Shown here piece by piece: positions 28,321-37,424 of a DNA stretch of 64,000 bases. The notes beneath the pieces were generated by a model that searched no databases, was not told the origin of the DNA, and saw only the letters and a list, made by a program, of their open reading frames with translations. Position 1 is the first letter of the stretch. Each line of letters starts with the position of its first letter. A program made the translations under genes and the position numbers. The stretch is from assembly GCA_027483465.1 (NCBI GenBank), contig JAIXUQ010000008.1, positions 1 through 64,000 on the forward strand. Reading direction: 5' to 3'. Source of the DNA: Sphingomonadales bacterium (GTDB lineage Bacteria > Pseudomonadota > Alphaproteobacteria > Sphingomonadales > Sphingomonadaceae).

Positions 28321-29631
28321 GTGGCACCGGCGTTGATTGCGGCCGTGCTGGCCGGGCAGGCCGCCATGGCCCAACCGGCCCCCGCGCCGGTCACCGTCGA
28401 GCTGTCGGCCGCGCAGGTGCTGGATCTGGCCAGCGCCAAGGGCGAATCGGGCGATATCGCCGGTGCCATCACCCTGTTTGCCGCACTGGCCAAAGACCCG
28501 GATGTCGATATCCGTTCCGAAGCCCGCTTCCGCCACGGCCGCCTGCTGGAAGGGCAGCGCCGCTATGCCGATGCCGCCGTGCTGTATCGCGCCATCCTGG
28601 ATGAACGGCCCGATGCCCAGCGCGTGCGCCTGCAACTGGCACAGGCGCTGCTGCTGGCTGGCCGCGAAGGCCAGGCGGCGCAAACCCTGCGCCAGGCCCA
28701 GGCCGCCGGCCTGCCGCCCGACATCACCCGCATCGTCGCCCAGTTCCAGAGCGCGCTGCGCGCCATGGCCCCGGTGGGCGGATCGCTGGAGGTGGCGCTG
28801 GCCCCGGCCAGCAACATCAACCGCGCCCCGCGCGGCGCCACATTGGATACGATCATCGCGCCGCTGCAACTCTCCGAAGACGGGCAGGCGCAATCCGGCC
28901 TGGGGGTGAAGCTGGCCGGGCAGGGCTATGTGCGCCTGCCGGTCGCCCCGCGCCTGCGCTGGACGGCGCGCGCCTCGGGCCAGGGCTTTCTTTACGGCAA
29001 GGACCAGTTCAACGATATCGCCGCCAGCCTGGAAACCGGGCTGGAATGGAGCCTGGGCCGATCGCGCCTGCAACCCGGCCTGGGCCACACGCGGCGCTGG
29101 TTTGGCGGCCGGCCCTTCACCATCGCCAACACCGCCAGCCTCAGCTGGCTGCGCCCCATTGGCAAGCGCACGCAACTGGATGTCTCGGCCAGCGCTGGCC
29201 ACAATGATTTTCAGCAGAATGATCTGCAGGATGGCGCCGCCATCGATCTGGGCGTGGCGCTGGAACGCGCCTTTGATGCCAGGAGCGGCGGCCGCATCAG
29301 CCTTTCGGCCCAGCGGCTTGCGGCGCGCGATCCCGGCTATGCCAGCGTGGGCGGCGGGGTGAATCTGCTTTACTACCGCGAAGTTGGCCGCTCCACCCTG
29401 TTCCTGTCGGGCGGCGTCTCGCATCTGGGCGGGGATGACCGGCTGTTCCTGTTCCCGCGCCGGCGCATCGAATGGCTGGTGCGCACGGCGGCTGGCATCA
29501 CCTTGCGGCAGGTGCAGGTGCGCGGCTTTTCCCCGGTGATCCGCATCAGCCAAGAGCGCAATTTTTCCACCGTCGGCCTGTTTGATTTCGCCCGTACCGG
29601 CGTTGACGTGGGCATCACCCGCGCATTCTAA
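28321..29631 (+). CDS. Surface lipoprotein assembly modifier (Slam, DUF560) family protein
   Basis: The 436-residue outer-membrane protein has a signal peptide (MAPALIAAVLAGQAAMAQ), an N-terminal TPR-like helical region (residues about 28-140: ASAKGESGDIAGAITLFAA, RHGRLLEGQRRYADAAVLYR, RVRLQLAQALLLAGR), and then a beta-barrel ending SPVIRISQERNFS...TGVDVGITRAF, which I recognise as the Slam/DUF560 C-terminal signature. Slams move lipoproteins such as TbpB and fHbp to the cell surface. Neighbouring the putative TbpB-like lipoprotein by eight bases, it is most likely its dedicated exporter. The start is a GTG. Confidence 0.85.
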   Translation: MAPALIAAVLAGQAAMAQPAPAPVTVELSAAQVLDLASAKGESGDIAGAITLFAALAKDPDVDIRSEARFRHGRLLEGQRRYADAAVLYRAILDERPDAQRVRLQLAQALLLAGREGQAAQTLRQAQAAGLPPDITRIVAQFQSALRAMAPVGGSLEVALAPASNINRAPRGATLDTIIAPLQLSEDGQAQSGLGVKLAGQGYVRLPVAPRLRWTARASGQGFLYGKDQFNDIAASLETGLEWSLGRSRLQPGLGHTRRWFGGRPFTIANTASLSWLRPIGKRTQLDVSASAGHNDFQQNDLQDGAAIDLGVALERAFDARSGGRISLSAQRLAARDPGYASVGGGVNLLYYREVGRSTLFLSGGVSHLGGDDRLFLFPRRRIEWLVRTAAGITLRQVQVRGFSPVIRISQERNFSTVGLFDFARTGVDVGITRAF

Positions 29632-29709
29632 GGCGTGCCTTGCGCGGCGCGGATTTCCGCGCCAGAGAGGCGCGCGGTGCGCCGGGCGGCGGCTTTTCGG
29701 AGTGGCATG

Positions 29710-30876
29710 ATGAAAATCGCGGTTGTCGGTCTCGGCTATGTCGGCCTGTCCAACGCGGTGCTGCTGGCACAGGCCCACAGCGTGACGGCGGTGGACGTGG
29801 TGGCGGCCCGGGTTGATCAGGTGAACGCCCGCCAAAGCCCGATTGTCGATGCCGAACTCGAACAGTTTCTCGCCACCCGCAGCCTTGATCTGGTGGCCAC
29901 CACCGATCTGGCGGCGGCCTGCCGCGATGCCGAACTGGTGGTGATCGCCACGCCCACCGATTATGATCCGGCCACCAACCATTTCAACACATCGTCGGTG
30001 GAAAATGTCGCCCGCGCCGCGCTGGCGGTGAACCCCGGCGTGCCGATCATCGTCAAATCCACCATCCCGGTCGGCTTCATCGCCCGGGTGCGGCGCGAAC
30101 TGGGCAGCAACAGCATCGTGTTCAGCCCGGAATTCCTGCGCGAAGGCCGCGCGCTCTATGACAATCTCCACCCCTCGCGCATCATCGTCGGCGATCGCGG
30201 CGCCATCGGCCAGATGTTTGCCGCGCTGATGCAGGCCGGCGCCGAAAAGGCCGATGTGCCCGTCCTCCTCACCGATCCGGCCGAGGCCGAGGCGATTAAG
30301 CTGTTTGCCAACACCTATCTCGCCATGCGCGTCGCCTTCTTCAACGAGCTTGACAGCTATGCCATGGCGCACGCCATGGACACGCGCCAGATCATCGAGG
30401 GCATCGGCCTCGATCCGCGCATCGGCACCCACTACAACAACCCGTCCTTTGGTTATGGCGGCTATTGCCTGCCCAAGGATACCAAGCAGTTGCTGGCCAA
30501 TTATGGCACGGTGCCGCAAAATCTGATCGCCGCCATCGTGGATGCCAACCGCACCCGCAAGGATTTCCTGGCTGAACAGATCCTTGCCAAGGGCCCGCGC
30601 ACCGTGGGTGTCTACCGGCTGGTGATGAAGGCCAACAGCGACAATTTCCGCCAGAGCAGCATCCAGGGCATCATGAAGCGCATCAAGGCGCGCGGCATCA
30701 GGGTGGTGCTGTTTGAACCGGCGCTGGAGCAGGCGGAATTCTTCGGCTCCCCCGTCATCCGCGATCTGGCCCAGTTCAAGGCCGAGGCCGACGTGATCCT
30801 GGCCAACCGCATGAGCGACAGCCTGGCCGACGTGGCGGACCGCGTGTTCACCCGCGATCTGTTCGGGGCGGATTGA
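29710..30876 (+). CDS. UDP-glucose 6-dehydrogenase
   Basis: The enzyme oxidises UDP-glucose to UDP-glucuronate (or a related UDP-sugar) with two NAD+. The 388-residue protein starts with a Rossmann motif [14 protein letters not shown]; later motifs include the NAD-binding STIPVGF, the [23 protein letters not shown] block with the catalytic cysteine, and [11 protein letters not shown]. The protein is in the short dehydrogenase class. GGAG at 29699-29702 favours the ATG at 29710, with 29707 as an alternative. The stop overlaps the TTG of the alpha-galactosidase gene. A role in surface polysaccharide synthesis is likely. Confidence 0.93.
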   Translation: MKIAVVGLGYVGLSNAVLLAQAHSVTAVDVVAARVDQVNARQSPIVDAELEQFLATRSLDLVATTDLAAACRDAELVVIATPTDYDPATNHFNTSSVENVARAALAVNPGVPIIVKSTIPVGFIARVRRELGSNSIVFSPEFLREGRALYDNLHPSRIIVGDRGAIGQMFAALMQAGAEKADVPVLLTDPAEAEAIKLFANTYLAMRVAFFNELDSYAMAHAMDTRQIIEGIGLDPRIGTHYNNPSFGYGGYCLPKDTKQLLANYGTVPQNLIAAIVDANRTRKDFLAEQILAKGPRTVGVYRLVMKANSDNFRQSSIQGIMKRIKARGIRVVLFEPALEQAEFFGSPVIRDLAQFKAEADVILANRMSDSLADVADRVFTRDLFGAD

Positions 30877-32942
30877 GCCGGCTGTTCGCCCTTCACGGCC
30901 GCCAGTCCAGCCTGGTCATCGAACAGGCGGCCGGCGGCCTCATCTGGCGCCACTGGGGGGCGAGGCTGCCGCCGGATGTCGTGGCCGGGCCGGGGCCGGC
31001 CGAGCGCCCGGTGCCGACCTTTTCGCTGGATGCGCCATTGCCCTTCACCATCCTGCCGGCCTTCGGGCTGGGCTGGTTCGGCCAGAGCGCGCTGCTCGCC
31101 CACCGCGATGGCCGGGATTTCGCGCAAGGCTTTGATGCGGTCGCCGTGGTTGAACAGGGCGATGCGCTGGCCTGCACGCTGGATGATGCGGTGGCCGGCA
31201 TCCGCATCCGGCTTGATCTGCGGCTCGATCCGGAAACCGACGTGCTCGAAATCCGCACCCGCCTGACCAACAGCGGGGCAGGCGTGCTGGATGTGCAGTG
31301 GCTGGCCGCCGCCACCCTGCCGCTGCCGGCCGGCATCAGCGCGGTGCGCCACTTCACCGGCCGCCACAATCGCGAATTCGCCGAGCAGACCGATGCGCTC
31401 GGCCACTTCATCTGGCTGCGCGAAAACCGTCACGGCATCAGCAGCCACGGCCATTTCCCCGGCGCGGTGGTGCTGGCGCCCGGCACCGGCGATCATGCCG
31501 GCCCGGCCTGGGGCGCGCAACTGGCCTGGTCGGGCAATCACCGCCAGCTGATCGAGCGGCTGGATGATGGCCGCAGCCAGTGGCAGCTGGGCGGCTGGCT
31601 GGCCCCCGGCGAGGGGCGGCTGGCCCCCGGCGAAACGCTGGAAAGCCCGGCCGTGCTGGCCTGTTTCTCCCCCCACGGGCTGGGCGGCGTGGGGCGCGCG
31701 TTCCATGCCGCCGTGCGCGCCCGCCAGGCCCGGCCTGGCCCGCGCCCGGTGCTGATCAACAGCTGGGAAGGCTTCTACTTCGATCATGATCCGGCGCGCA
31801 TGATGGCGCTGGCCGATGCCGCCGCGGCGATCGGGGTGGAACGGTTCGTGCTGGATGATGGCTGGTTTGCCGGCCGCGATGATGACCGCACGTCGCTGGG
31901 CGATTGGCGGGTGGATGGGCGCAAATATCCCGAAGGCTTGCGCCCGCTGGCCGATCATGTGCGGGGGCTGGGCATGGAATTCGGCCTGTGGGTGGAACCG
32001 GAAATGGTCAGCCCCAACAGCGATCTGTTCCGCGCCCACCCCGATTGGGCCCTGCAACTGGTCGGCCGGCAGCAAGCCACGGGGCGCAACCAGTTGGTGC
32101 TCGATCTCACCCGGCCGGCGGTGACCGACCATCTGTTCAGCGCCCTGTCAGGGTTGGTCGCCGATCTGGGCGTGGCCTATCTGAAATGGGATCACAACCG
32201 CGATCTGGCGCCCGCCGCTGATGCTGCCGGCCGGGCGGCCTATCGCGGGCAGGTGGCGGCCACGTGGGCGCTGATCGACCGGCTGCGCGCCGCGCATCCG
32301 GGGCTGGAGATTGAATCCTGCGCCGGCGGCGGCGGGCGCATTGATGCCGGCATGGCGGCCCGCGTCCAGCGCTTCTGGGCCAGCGATTGCATCGATGCAA
32401 GGCAGCGCATCGGCCTGCAACGCGGCTTCCTGCAATTTCTGCCGCCCGAAATGCTGGGCGCCCATATCGGCGCCGAACGCTGCCACACCACCGGCCGCCG
32501 CTTCACCCTGGGCTTTCAGGCGCTGGTCGCCACGCAGGGCCATTTGGGCCTGGAATTTGATCTCACCCGGCTGGATGCGGCGCAGCGGGCGGACCTGGCC
32601 GGCTGGATCGCATTTTACAAACAGCACCGCCACCTGCTGCACGGCACGGTCTGGACCGGCACCGCGCCCGATGGGGTGGCCTGGCACGCCGCCGGGCATG
32701 AGGACGAATTTCTGCTGATCGTCTATCGCACCGAAATGATGCTGCACCGCCATGCCGCGCCGCTGCCGCTGCCCTTCATCGGCGATGGCCAGTGGCAGGT
32801 GGCCGAGGTGCGACCCGGCGCAACCAGCCCGGCCATCACCTGTTCCGGCCACTGGCTGCACAGCGCCGGCCTCACCATCCCGCCCGGCCTGCCCGATACG
32901 GCGACGGCCTGGTGCCTCAGCCGGCTCAACGCGCCGGCCTGA
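30873..32942 (+). CDS. Alpha-galactosidase, GH36 family
   Basis: A 689-residue enzyme of the GH36 fold that hydrolyses alpha-galactosyl groups. The nucleophile is Asp440 in YLKWDHNRD and the acid/base Asp505 in [10 protein letters not shown]; other family motifs are [42 protein letters not shown] and [12 protein letters not shown]. No signal peptide is seen, so it is cytoplasmic. The TTG start overlaps the stop of the dehydrogenase (TTGA at 30873-30876). The 3' end overlaps the convergent serine hydrolase gene by 17 bases. Confidence 0.93.
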   Translation: MSRLFALHGRQSSLVIEQAAGGLIWRHWGARLPPDVVAGPGPAERPVPTFSLDAPLPFTILPAFGLGWFGQSALLAHRDGRDFAQGFDAVAVVEQGDALACTLDDAVAGIRIRLDLRLDPETDVLEIRTRLTNSGAGVLDVQWLAAATLPLPAGISAVRHFTGRHNREFAEQTDALGHFIWLRENRHGISSHGHFPGAVVLAPGTGDHAGPAWGAQLAWSGNHRQLIERLDDGRSQWQLGGWLAPGEGRLAPGETLESPAVLACFSPHGLGGVGRAFHAAVRARQARPGPRPVLINSWEGFYFDHDPARMMALADAAAAIGVERFVLDDGWFAGRDDDRTSLGDWRVDGRKYPEGLRPLADHVRGLGMEFGLWVEPEMVSPNSDLFRAHPDWALQLVGRQQATGRNQLVLDLTRPAVTDHLFSALSGLVADLGVAYLKWDHNRDLAPAADAAGRAAYRGQVAATWALIDRLRAAHPGLEIESCAGGGGRIDAGMAARVQRFWASDCIDARQRIGLQRGFLQFLPPEMLGAHIGAERCHTTGRRFTLGFQALVATQGHLGLEFDLTRLDAAQRADLAGWIAFYKQHRHLLHGTVWTGTAPDGVAWHAAGHEDEFLLIVYRTEMMLHRHAAPLPLPFIGDGQWQVAEVRPGATSPAITCSGHWLHSAGLTIPPGLPDTATAWCLSRLNAPA

Positions 32943-34425
32943 AGCTCCAGTCCAGCGTCTGCACCAGCACGTCGGGGGTGGGGGCGAGCAGCAGATCGGC
33001 GGTGATGGTGCCGTTGGCGCAGGCCCAGCTGATGATGCCGCTCAGCGCGCCGTCGGGCTTGAGGGTGGGCGCCGCGCAGCGGCCGGCCTGGGCCTTGATG
33101 GCGGCGATGTCGGCGGCGCGGTGGGCGGCGTCGCGGTCCATCAGCAGGTTCACCGCCAGCAGCGCCGGCTCGGCATCCACCCGCCCGCTGGCCAGCACGC
33201 GCCCGGCAAAGGCGGCGGCGGCGGTGAGGGCAGGGGAGGCGGGGATGGCATCGCGCGGCATCAGCCCGGCCTGATCGATGGCCAGCAGCGTCTGCCACGC
33301 CAGATCGGCCGGCCCGGCATAGGTGTGGTTGGTGAAGATGAAGACGCCCCAGCCGCGATCGGGCGCGATCAGCATATGGCTGCCATAGCCGGGATAGCCG
33401 CCGCCGTGGAAGGCGACCCGGCCCAGCCGGCAATCATCGCCGATGCGAAGCCCGCCGCCATAGACGACCGCGACCGAACAGATGGACGGCAGCATGTCCC
33501 CCGGCCGGTTCATGCGGCGCGGGCTGCCTTCGCCGCGGCCCAGCCGGCGGATGGTGGCGCGCCCCGGCGCTTCGGCCGTGCCCGGCGCGGCGGCCGGCCA
33601 GGCGGACAGCAGATGATCGATCCAGCGGGCATAATCCGGCACGGTGGTGATCACGCCGCCCATCGCACCGAACGCGCCGGGCCCCATGTCAGGCTCGCGC
33701 TTCCAGGTGGAATCCTCCCAGCGCCAGCCGGTGGCCAGTTCGGCGGCCGGCACATCGGCCAGATTGAACGTGGTGCTGGCCATGCCCAGCGGCTGAAAAT
33801 GCCGGCGGGCGATCTCGGCCTCGAACGGCCGGCCGCTCACATTGCTGATGATGCGGCCCAGGATGGCATAGCCCAGATTGCTGTATTCATGGGTCAGCCC
33901 GGTGGCGCGGGTGAAGGGCACGCCGGCTTTCAGCAGCGCGGTGAATTCGGCCTCGGGCAGCGGCGTCTGCCGGTCTCCCCACGGATCGTCGGTGACGAAG
34001 CCGGCCATGTGGTGCAACAAATCGGTGATGGTGAGATGGTCGCCCCAGCCCTTCAGCTCCGGCACGTGGGTCACCACCTTGTCGTCCAGCCGCAGCCGGC
34101 CTTCGGCGGCCAGTTGCTCGATGGTCAGGGCCGTGAAGGCCTTGGTCATGCTGGCGATGCGGAAACGGGTGGTGGGCGCAACCGGCCGGCGGCTGTCGGC
34201 ATCGGCCAGGCCGGCGTGGCCGAAATGCACCAGCCCCTCGCCGCGCTTCACCACACCCCAGGCGATGCCCGGCCAGTTGCGCATGGCCGCCGTGTCCTGC
34301 ATCGAGGCATCGATGCGGGCGGCAAGATCGGGTGGCAGCGGCGCGGCCGCCGCGGGTGCCGCGACGAGCAGCAGCGGCGTAGCGACAGCAGGAGCCGCCA
34401 ACAAAAACGCCGCCAGCGCTCTCAC
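32926..34425 (-). CDS. Exported serine hydrolase, beta-lactamase/class C fold
   Basis: A 499-residue protein with a signal peptide (MRALAAFLLAAPAVATPLLLVAAPAAAA). The catalytic SxxK is in IASMTKAFTALT, the YxN motif is YSNLGYAILGR, and the third motif reads FHGGGYPGYGSHM. These mark the penicillin-binding/esterase superfamily, including beta-lactamase class C and D-aminopeptidase relatives. The substrate is unknown; peptidase, esterase or cell-wall activity is possible. The GTG start overlaps the stop of the DUF3299 gene, so the gene may be part of the following transport unit or only co-transcribed with it. Confidence 0.88.
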   Translation of the reverse strand: MRALAAFLLAAPAVATPLLLVAAPAAAAPLPPDLAARIDASMQDTAAMRNWPGIAWGVVKRGEGLVHFGHAGLADADSRRPVAPTTRFRIASMTKAFTALTIEQLAAEGRLRLDDKVVTHVPELKGWGDHLTITDLLHHMAGFVTDDPWGDRQTPLPEAEFTALLKAGVPFTRATGLTHEYSNLGYAILGRIISNVSGRPFEAEIARRHFQPLGMASTTFNLADVPAAELATGWRWEDSTWKREPDMGPGAFGAMGGVITTVPDYARWIDHLLSAWPAAAPGTAEAPGRATIRRLGRGEGSPRRMNRPGDMLPSICSVAVVYGGGLRIGDDCRLGRVAFHGGGYPGYGSHMLIAPDRGWGVFIFTNHTYAGPADLAWQTLLAIDQAGLMPRDAIPASPALTAAAAFAGRVLASGRVDAEPALLAVNLLMDRDAAHRAADIAAIKAQAGRCAAPTLKPDGALSGIISWACANGTITADLLLAPTPDVLVQTLDWSFRPAR

Positions 34426-34904
34426 ATCTCTTTCCCGTCGCTGATCTTGTAGAACACGCCGCCGCCATCGGTGCCGGCCAGTTCCAGCGTGCCTTCGATG
34501 GTGCGCACGTCATAATTCATCGGGATGGCCGAGGACACCTTCACCTCGATGAACTGCTGCGGGCCGGGGTTGAGGTGGAAGGGGCAATCGGGCGGATAGG
34601 CCAGCAGCACGAAATGGCTCTGGTTGGCGCCCTTGGCCAGCGGCAGCATATAGCCGTTGATCTTCACCCGCTTGCCGGCCAGCGACTTGACCGCGGCAGG
34701 GTAAAGCGGCTTGACGGCGCCGGTCTTGGCGGCGCGCGGGTCTTCCTGGGTGGATTCCAGCACCTGCCAGGCGACGCCGCCGGGCGGGGTGGGGGCCGGT
34801 TTCCAGATCGATTCCGACGGTTTCAGCGGCCCCTGCGTCTGGGCCAGCACGGCCGGCCCGGCCAGCAGCAGCACGGCGGCGGCAGCGATGTTGCGGATGC
34901 TCAT
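34422..34904 (-). CDS. DUF3299-type exported protein
   Basis: A 160-residue protein with a signal peptide (MSIRNIAAAAVLLLAGPAVLA). The core KRVKINGYMLPL, SHFVLLAYPPDCPFH and QQFIEVKV matches the DUF3299 family. The cysteine in PPDCPFH is conserved in this group. Similar proteins sit beside MacB-type ABC genes and metal-related loci. The ATG at 34904 is used because a GGGAGGA-type site precedes it; an ATG at 34919 would put that site inside the gene. It is the third gene after the permease and ATPase, suggesting a shared pathway. Confidence 0.85.
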   Translation of the reverse strand: MSIRNIAAAAVLLLAGPAVLAQTQGPLKPSESIWKPAPTPPGGVAWQVLESTQEDPRAAKTGAVKPLYPAAVKSLAGKRVKINGYMLPLAKGANQSHFVLLAYPPDCPFHLNPGPQQFIEVKVSSAIPMNYDVRTIEGTLELAGTDGGGVFYKISDGKEM

Positions 34905-34921
34905 GGGTCCTCCCTTCATGA

Positions 34922-36232
34922 TCAGCGGGCGTTGGCCAGCGTTTCGGCAATATCGGATTTCAGCACCCTGAACGCCGGGATCAGCGCGGCGATCAGGCCG
35001 ATGGCCAGCGCCGCGCCGGCGATCAGCGCCTCGCCCGGATGCACGCTGAACCCATCCAGGCCAAGCTGTTGCAATTGGCGGAAATTGGCGGCGGCCAGCG
35101 CGATCACGCCATGGCCCAGCGCCAGGCCCAGCGCGGTGCCGGCGGCGGCCAGGATCAGCCCCTCGCTGGCCACCTGGCCGATGATGGCGGCGCGGCTGGC
35201 GCCGATCACGCGCAGCATCGCCATGTCACCCTCCCGCTCCTTGAGCGCGGTGAGCAGCGCGACGAAGATCGACAGGCCGGCGGTGATCATCAGCAGCACG
35301 GCAAAGGCCCGCACCGCATCCAGCCCCACGCCCACCAGCGCCAGCAACCGCGAGATTTCCACCGCCGGCACCGCCGATTGCAGATCGGTCTGGCGGTTGA
35401 TGAAGCCGGGCAGCCGCACCGCCGCGATCGGGCTGTTGAAGCGCACCAGCACCGCGGTCACCTCGGCCGGGCGCAGATGGGCGGCATGTTCCTCGGCCGT
35501 CTCGCCCTCGTGGCCGGCGGGCAGGGCGGCATGGTCATGATCCTCATGCTCATGCTCTTCGCCCTTGGCGTCGTGATCATGGTCATGCTCCCCGTCCTCA
35601 TGCTCGTGCGGGGCCTCGATGCCGTGCACCGCCCACACGCTGTCGATGCGGGTCAGGATCAACCGGTCGATCACCGTGCCGGTGGGCTTCAGCCGGCCCA
35701 CCACCATGAACGGCGCCTCGTTATGCTTGGGGCCATTCTCGCTGGACGACAGCCCGTGGCCGCCGATAAAGCGCTGGCCCAGGCCGGCACCGGTGCCGGC
35801 CGCCACCTCGGCACCGATCACGGCTTCCATCTTCTGCTGATACATGCGGCCATCGGCCAGCGTCGCGCCCAGCAGCGCCGGATAGGCCGGCTCGGTGCCC
35901 ACGATACGATAACCGCGGAAATTGTCCCCCAGCGCCAGCGGGATGGCCTCGGCCACGCCCAGTTGCCGGCGCAGCAGATCAACCGTGCCCAGCGGCACGT
36001 TGCCGGTCGGGATATCGACATGATAGACCGACGAGAGGATCAGTTGCAGCGGCGAGCCCTTGGCCCCCACCACCATGTCGATGCCTTGTGCATCCCGGTC
36101 AAACCGGTCTTCCAACTGGGCCGAGAACAGCAGCAGGATGACGAGGCTGGCGACGCCCAGCGCCAAGAGGATGATGTTGAGCGCGGTGTTGAGCGCCCGG
36201 TCCCGCAGATAGGCAAGGCTGAGCCCGATCAT
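34922..36232 (-). CDS. FtsX/MacB-like ABC permease with histidine-rich loop
   Basis: The 436-residue permease has an N-terminal membrane segment (about 16-38), a large extracytoplasmic domain, and three more membrane helices near 305-330, 350-375 and 395-425, as in MacB/LolE. The extracytoplasmic domain contains an unusual stretch (residues 209-252) with 12 histidines and many Asp and Glu residues, pointing to metal binding. It overlaps the ATPase gene by four bases (36229-36232), and the DUF3299 gene follows after 17 bases. I infer a metal-linked export or assembly function. Confidence 0.9.
   Translation of the reverse strand: MIGLSLAYLRDRALNTALNIILLALGVASLVILLLFSAQLEDRFDRDAQGIDMVVGAKGSPLQLILSSVYHVDIPTGNVPLGTVDLLRRQLGVAEAIPLALGDNFRGYRIVGTEPAYPALLGATLADGRMYQQKMEAVIGAEVAAGTGAGLGQRFIGGHGLSSSENGPKHNEAPFMVVGRLKPTGTVIDRLILTRIDSVWAVHGIEAPHEHEDGEHDHDHDAKGEEHEHEDHDHAALPAGHEGETAEEHAAHLRPAEVTAVLVRFNSPIAAVRLPGFINRQTDLQSAVPAVEISRLLALVGVGLDAVRAFAVLLMITAGLSIFVALLTALKEREGDMAMLRVIGASRAAIIGQVASEGLILAAAGTALGLALGHGVIALAAANFRQLQQLGLDGFSVHPGEALIAGAALAIGLIAALIPAFRVLKSDIAETLANAR
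35477..35608 (-). other. Histidine-rich segment of the permease (metal-binding candidate)
   Basis: Codons 209-252 of the permease give 12 His and many Asp/Glu residues in 44 positions, with HEHEDGEHDHDHD and EEHEHEDHDH as the densest parts. This is a likely Zn2+ or other divalent metal site on the outer face of the inner membrane. It is absent from typical LolE or MacB proteins. Confidence 0.85.
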
Positions 36233-36930
36233 GACGCCACCCCGGCGGCCGGCGCCACCAGATCCAGCCGGTTGGCAAAGCGCGGCGCGATGCGGCCATC
36301 ATGGGTGGCCACCAGCAGCGTCGCCCCCGTGGTGTCGGCGGCTTCGAACATCAGATCGATCATGGCCGCGGCGTTGCGGTCGTCCAGCGCCGAGGTCGGC
36401 TCATCGGCCACCACCAGGCGGGGGCGGGTGACAAGGGCGCGGGCGATGGCGGCGCGCTGGCCTTCGCCCTGCGACAATTGCCGCGGCCGGGCCTGTGCCC
36501 GGTGCGCCAGCCCCACCCGGCCGATCAGCCGTTCGATCTCGGCCGTGTCCACCCGGCCCAGCGCCAGCTTCTGCGCCAGCGCCAGGTTGGCCGTCACGCT
36601 CAAGGCCGGGATCAGCCGCAGCGTCTGGAACACCAGCCCGATCGTCTGCCGGCGCAGCGCGTCACGCCCCGCCGGCGGCAGCGCCGACATCTCCTGCCCG
36701 GCGATGCGGATGCTGCCGTGGCTGGGGGTGAGCAGGCCGGTGACGATGTTGATGAAGGTGGTCTTGCCCGAACCGGATGGGCCAAGCAGCAGGGCATGGG
36801 CACCGGCAGCCAGGTGCCAGTCCCCGATGTGCATCACGCGGCGGCCGTCACGCTCATGCGAAAGGCCCCTGGCTTCCACCAGGGGCCCTTGGCTGGGTTC
36901 GGAAAAGGCGCCGCTCTCAGGGATTGGCAT
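36229..36930 (-). CDS. LolD/MacB-type ABC ATPase
   Basis: The 233-residue ATPase has Walker A GPSGSGKTT, the signature LSQGEGQRAAIARAL (a variant of LSGGQ) and Walker B LVVADEPTSALD, and ends near THDGRIAPRFANRL. Such subunits drive FtsX-type permeases. It overlaps the permease start by four bases (ATGA) and overlaps the small secreted protein gene by 14 bases at its 5' end. The ATG at 36930 is preferred over the upstream in-frame start, which lengthens the protein without a fold. Confidence 0.9.
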   Translation of the reverse strand: MPIPESGAFSEPSQGPLVEARGLSHERDGRRVMHIGDWHLAAGAHALLLGPSGSGKTTFINIVTGLLTPSHGSIRIAGQEMSALPPAGRDALRRQTIGLVFQTLRLIPALSVTANLALAQKLALGRVDTAEIERLIGRVGLAHRAQARPRQLSQGEGQRAAIARALVTRPRLVVADEPTSALDDRNAAAMIDLMFEAADTTGATLLVATHDGRIAPRFANRLDLVAPAAGVAS

Positions 36931-37210
36931 TGGCGACGGCAACCGGAGCCGCAGGGGCCGGTGTCGCAGCGGCGGTCTGCACCGCATCGCCCATCCCCAG
37001 GCGCTTCAGCATGGCCAGACGGGCATTCTCGATGGCTTCCTGGCGGCGCTGCTCGGCGATGCGGGCAGCGGCCTCAGCATAGGCGCCGGCATAGGGATCG
37101 GTGCCATCCGGGGCATAGTGGCTATAGCCCGGCATGCCATCAAAGGCGCAGGCGGTGGCCTGTGCGGCAATCACGGCGGCAGCAACGATGCCAAGGGCGA
37201 TCAGGCGCAT
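36917..37210 (-). CDS. Small secreted protein of unknown function
   Basis: The 97-residue protein has a signal peptide (MRLIALGIVAAAVIAAQATA) followed by a Cys and AFDGMPGYSHYAPDGTDPY. Residues about 45-75 form a possible helix (AEAAARIAEQRRQEAIENAR), and the tail is Ala/Pro-rich. The lipobox is imperfect (ATAC), so it may be cleaved by signal peptidase I rather than lipidated. It heads the ABC gene set, its end overlapping the ATPase start. The function is not known. Confidence 0.65.
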   Translation of the reverse strand: MRLIALGIVAAAVIAAQATACAFDGMPGYSHYAPDGTDPYAGAYAEAAARIAEQRRQEAIENARLAMLKRLGMGDAVQTAAATPAPAAPVAVANANP

Positions 37211-37424
37211 GAGACACTCCCTGTATGCGACTCTACATTGTTCACCATGTCACATCGCCTGCCGCCGTGCAACGTGGCTGCGTGGTGGGCAAATGCCGCA
37301 GGGACTTGGCCGGCCAAGGATATAGAGTAACATTGAAACCGGCGCGTGACGGTGCCCGGTCTTGCCAAGCCGCTGGCTGGCGGGCAAGGGGCGGCAGGAA
37401 CAGACGAAGCGGATAGGGGCGACG

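Noticed and set aside
24563-28327. Very long minus-strand open frame running through the lipoprotein gene
   Set aside because: It is a shadow of the GC-rich plus-strand gene. Its product is low-complexity (Gly, Ala, Arg, His) and only its last 233 codons (24563-25264) look like a real protein, the PP2C phosphatase.
37318-37334. Zur-box-like half site (GTAACATT) between the histidine-rich ABC unit and the M1 peptidase
   Set aside because: Only one half matches the Zur-type inverted repeat, and no complementary half was found at the right distance.
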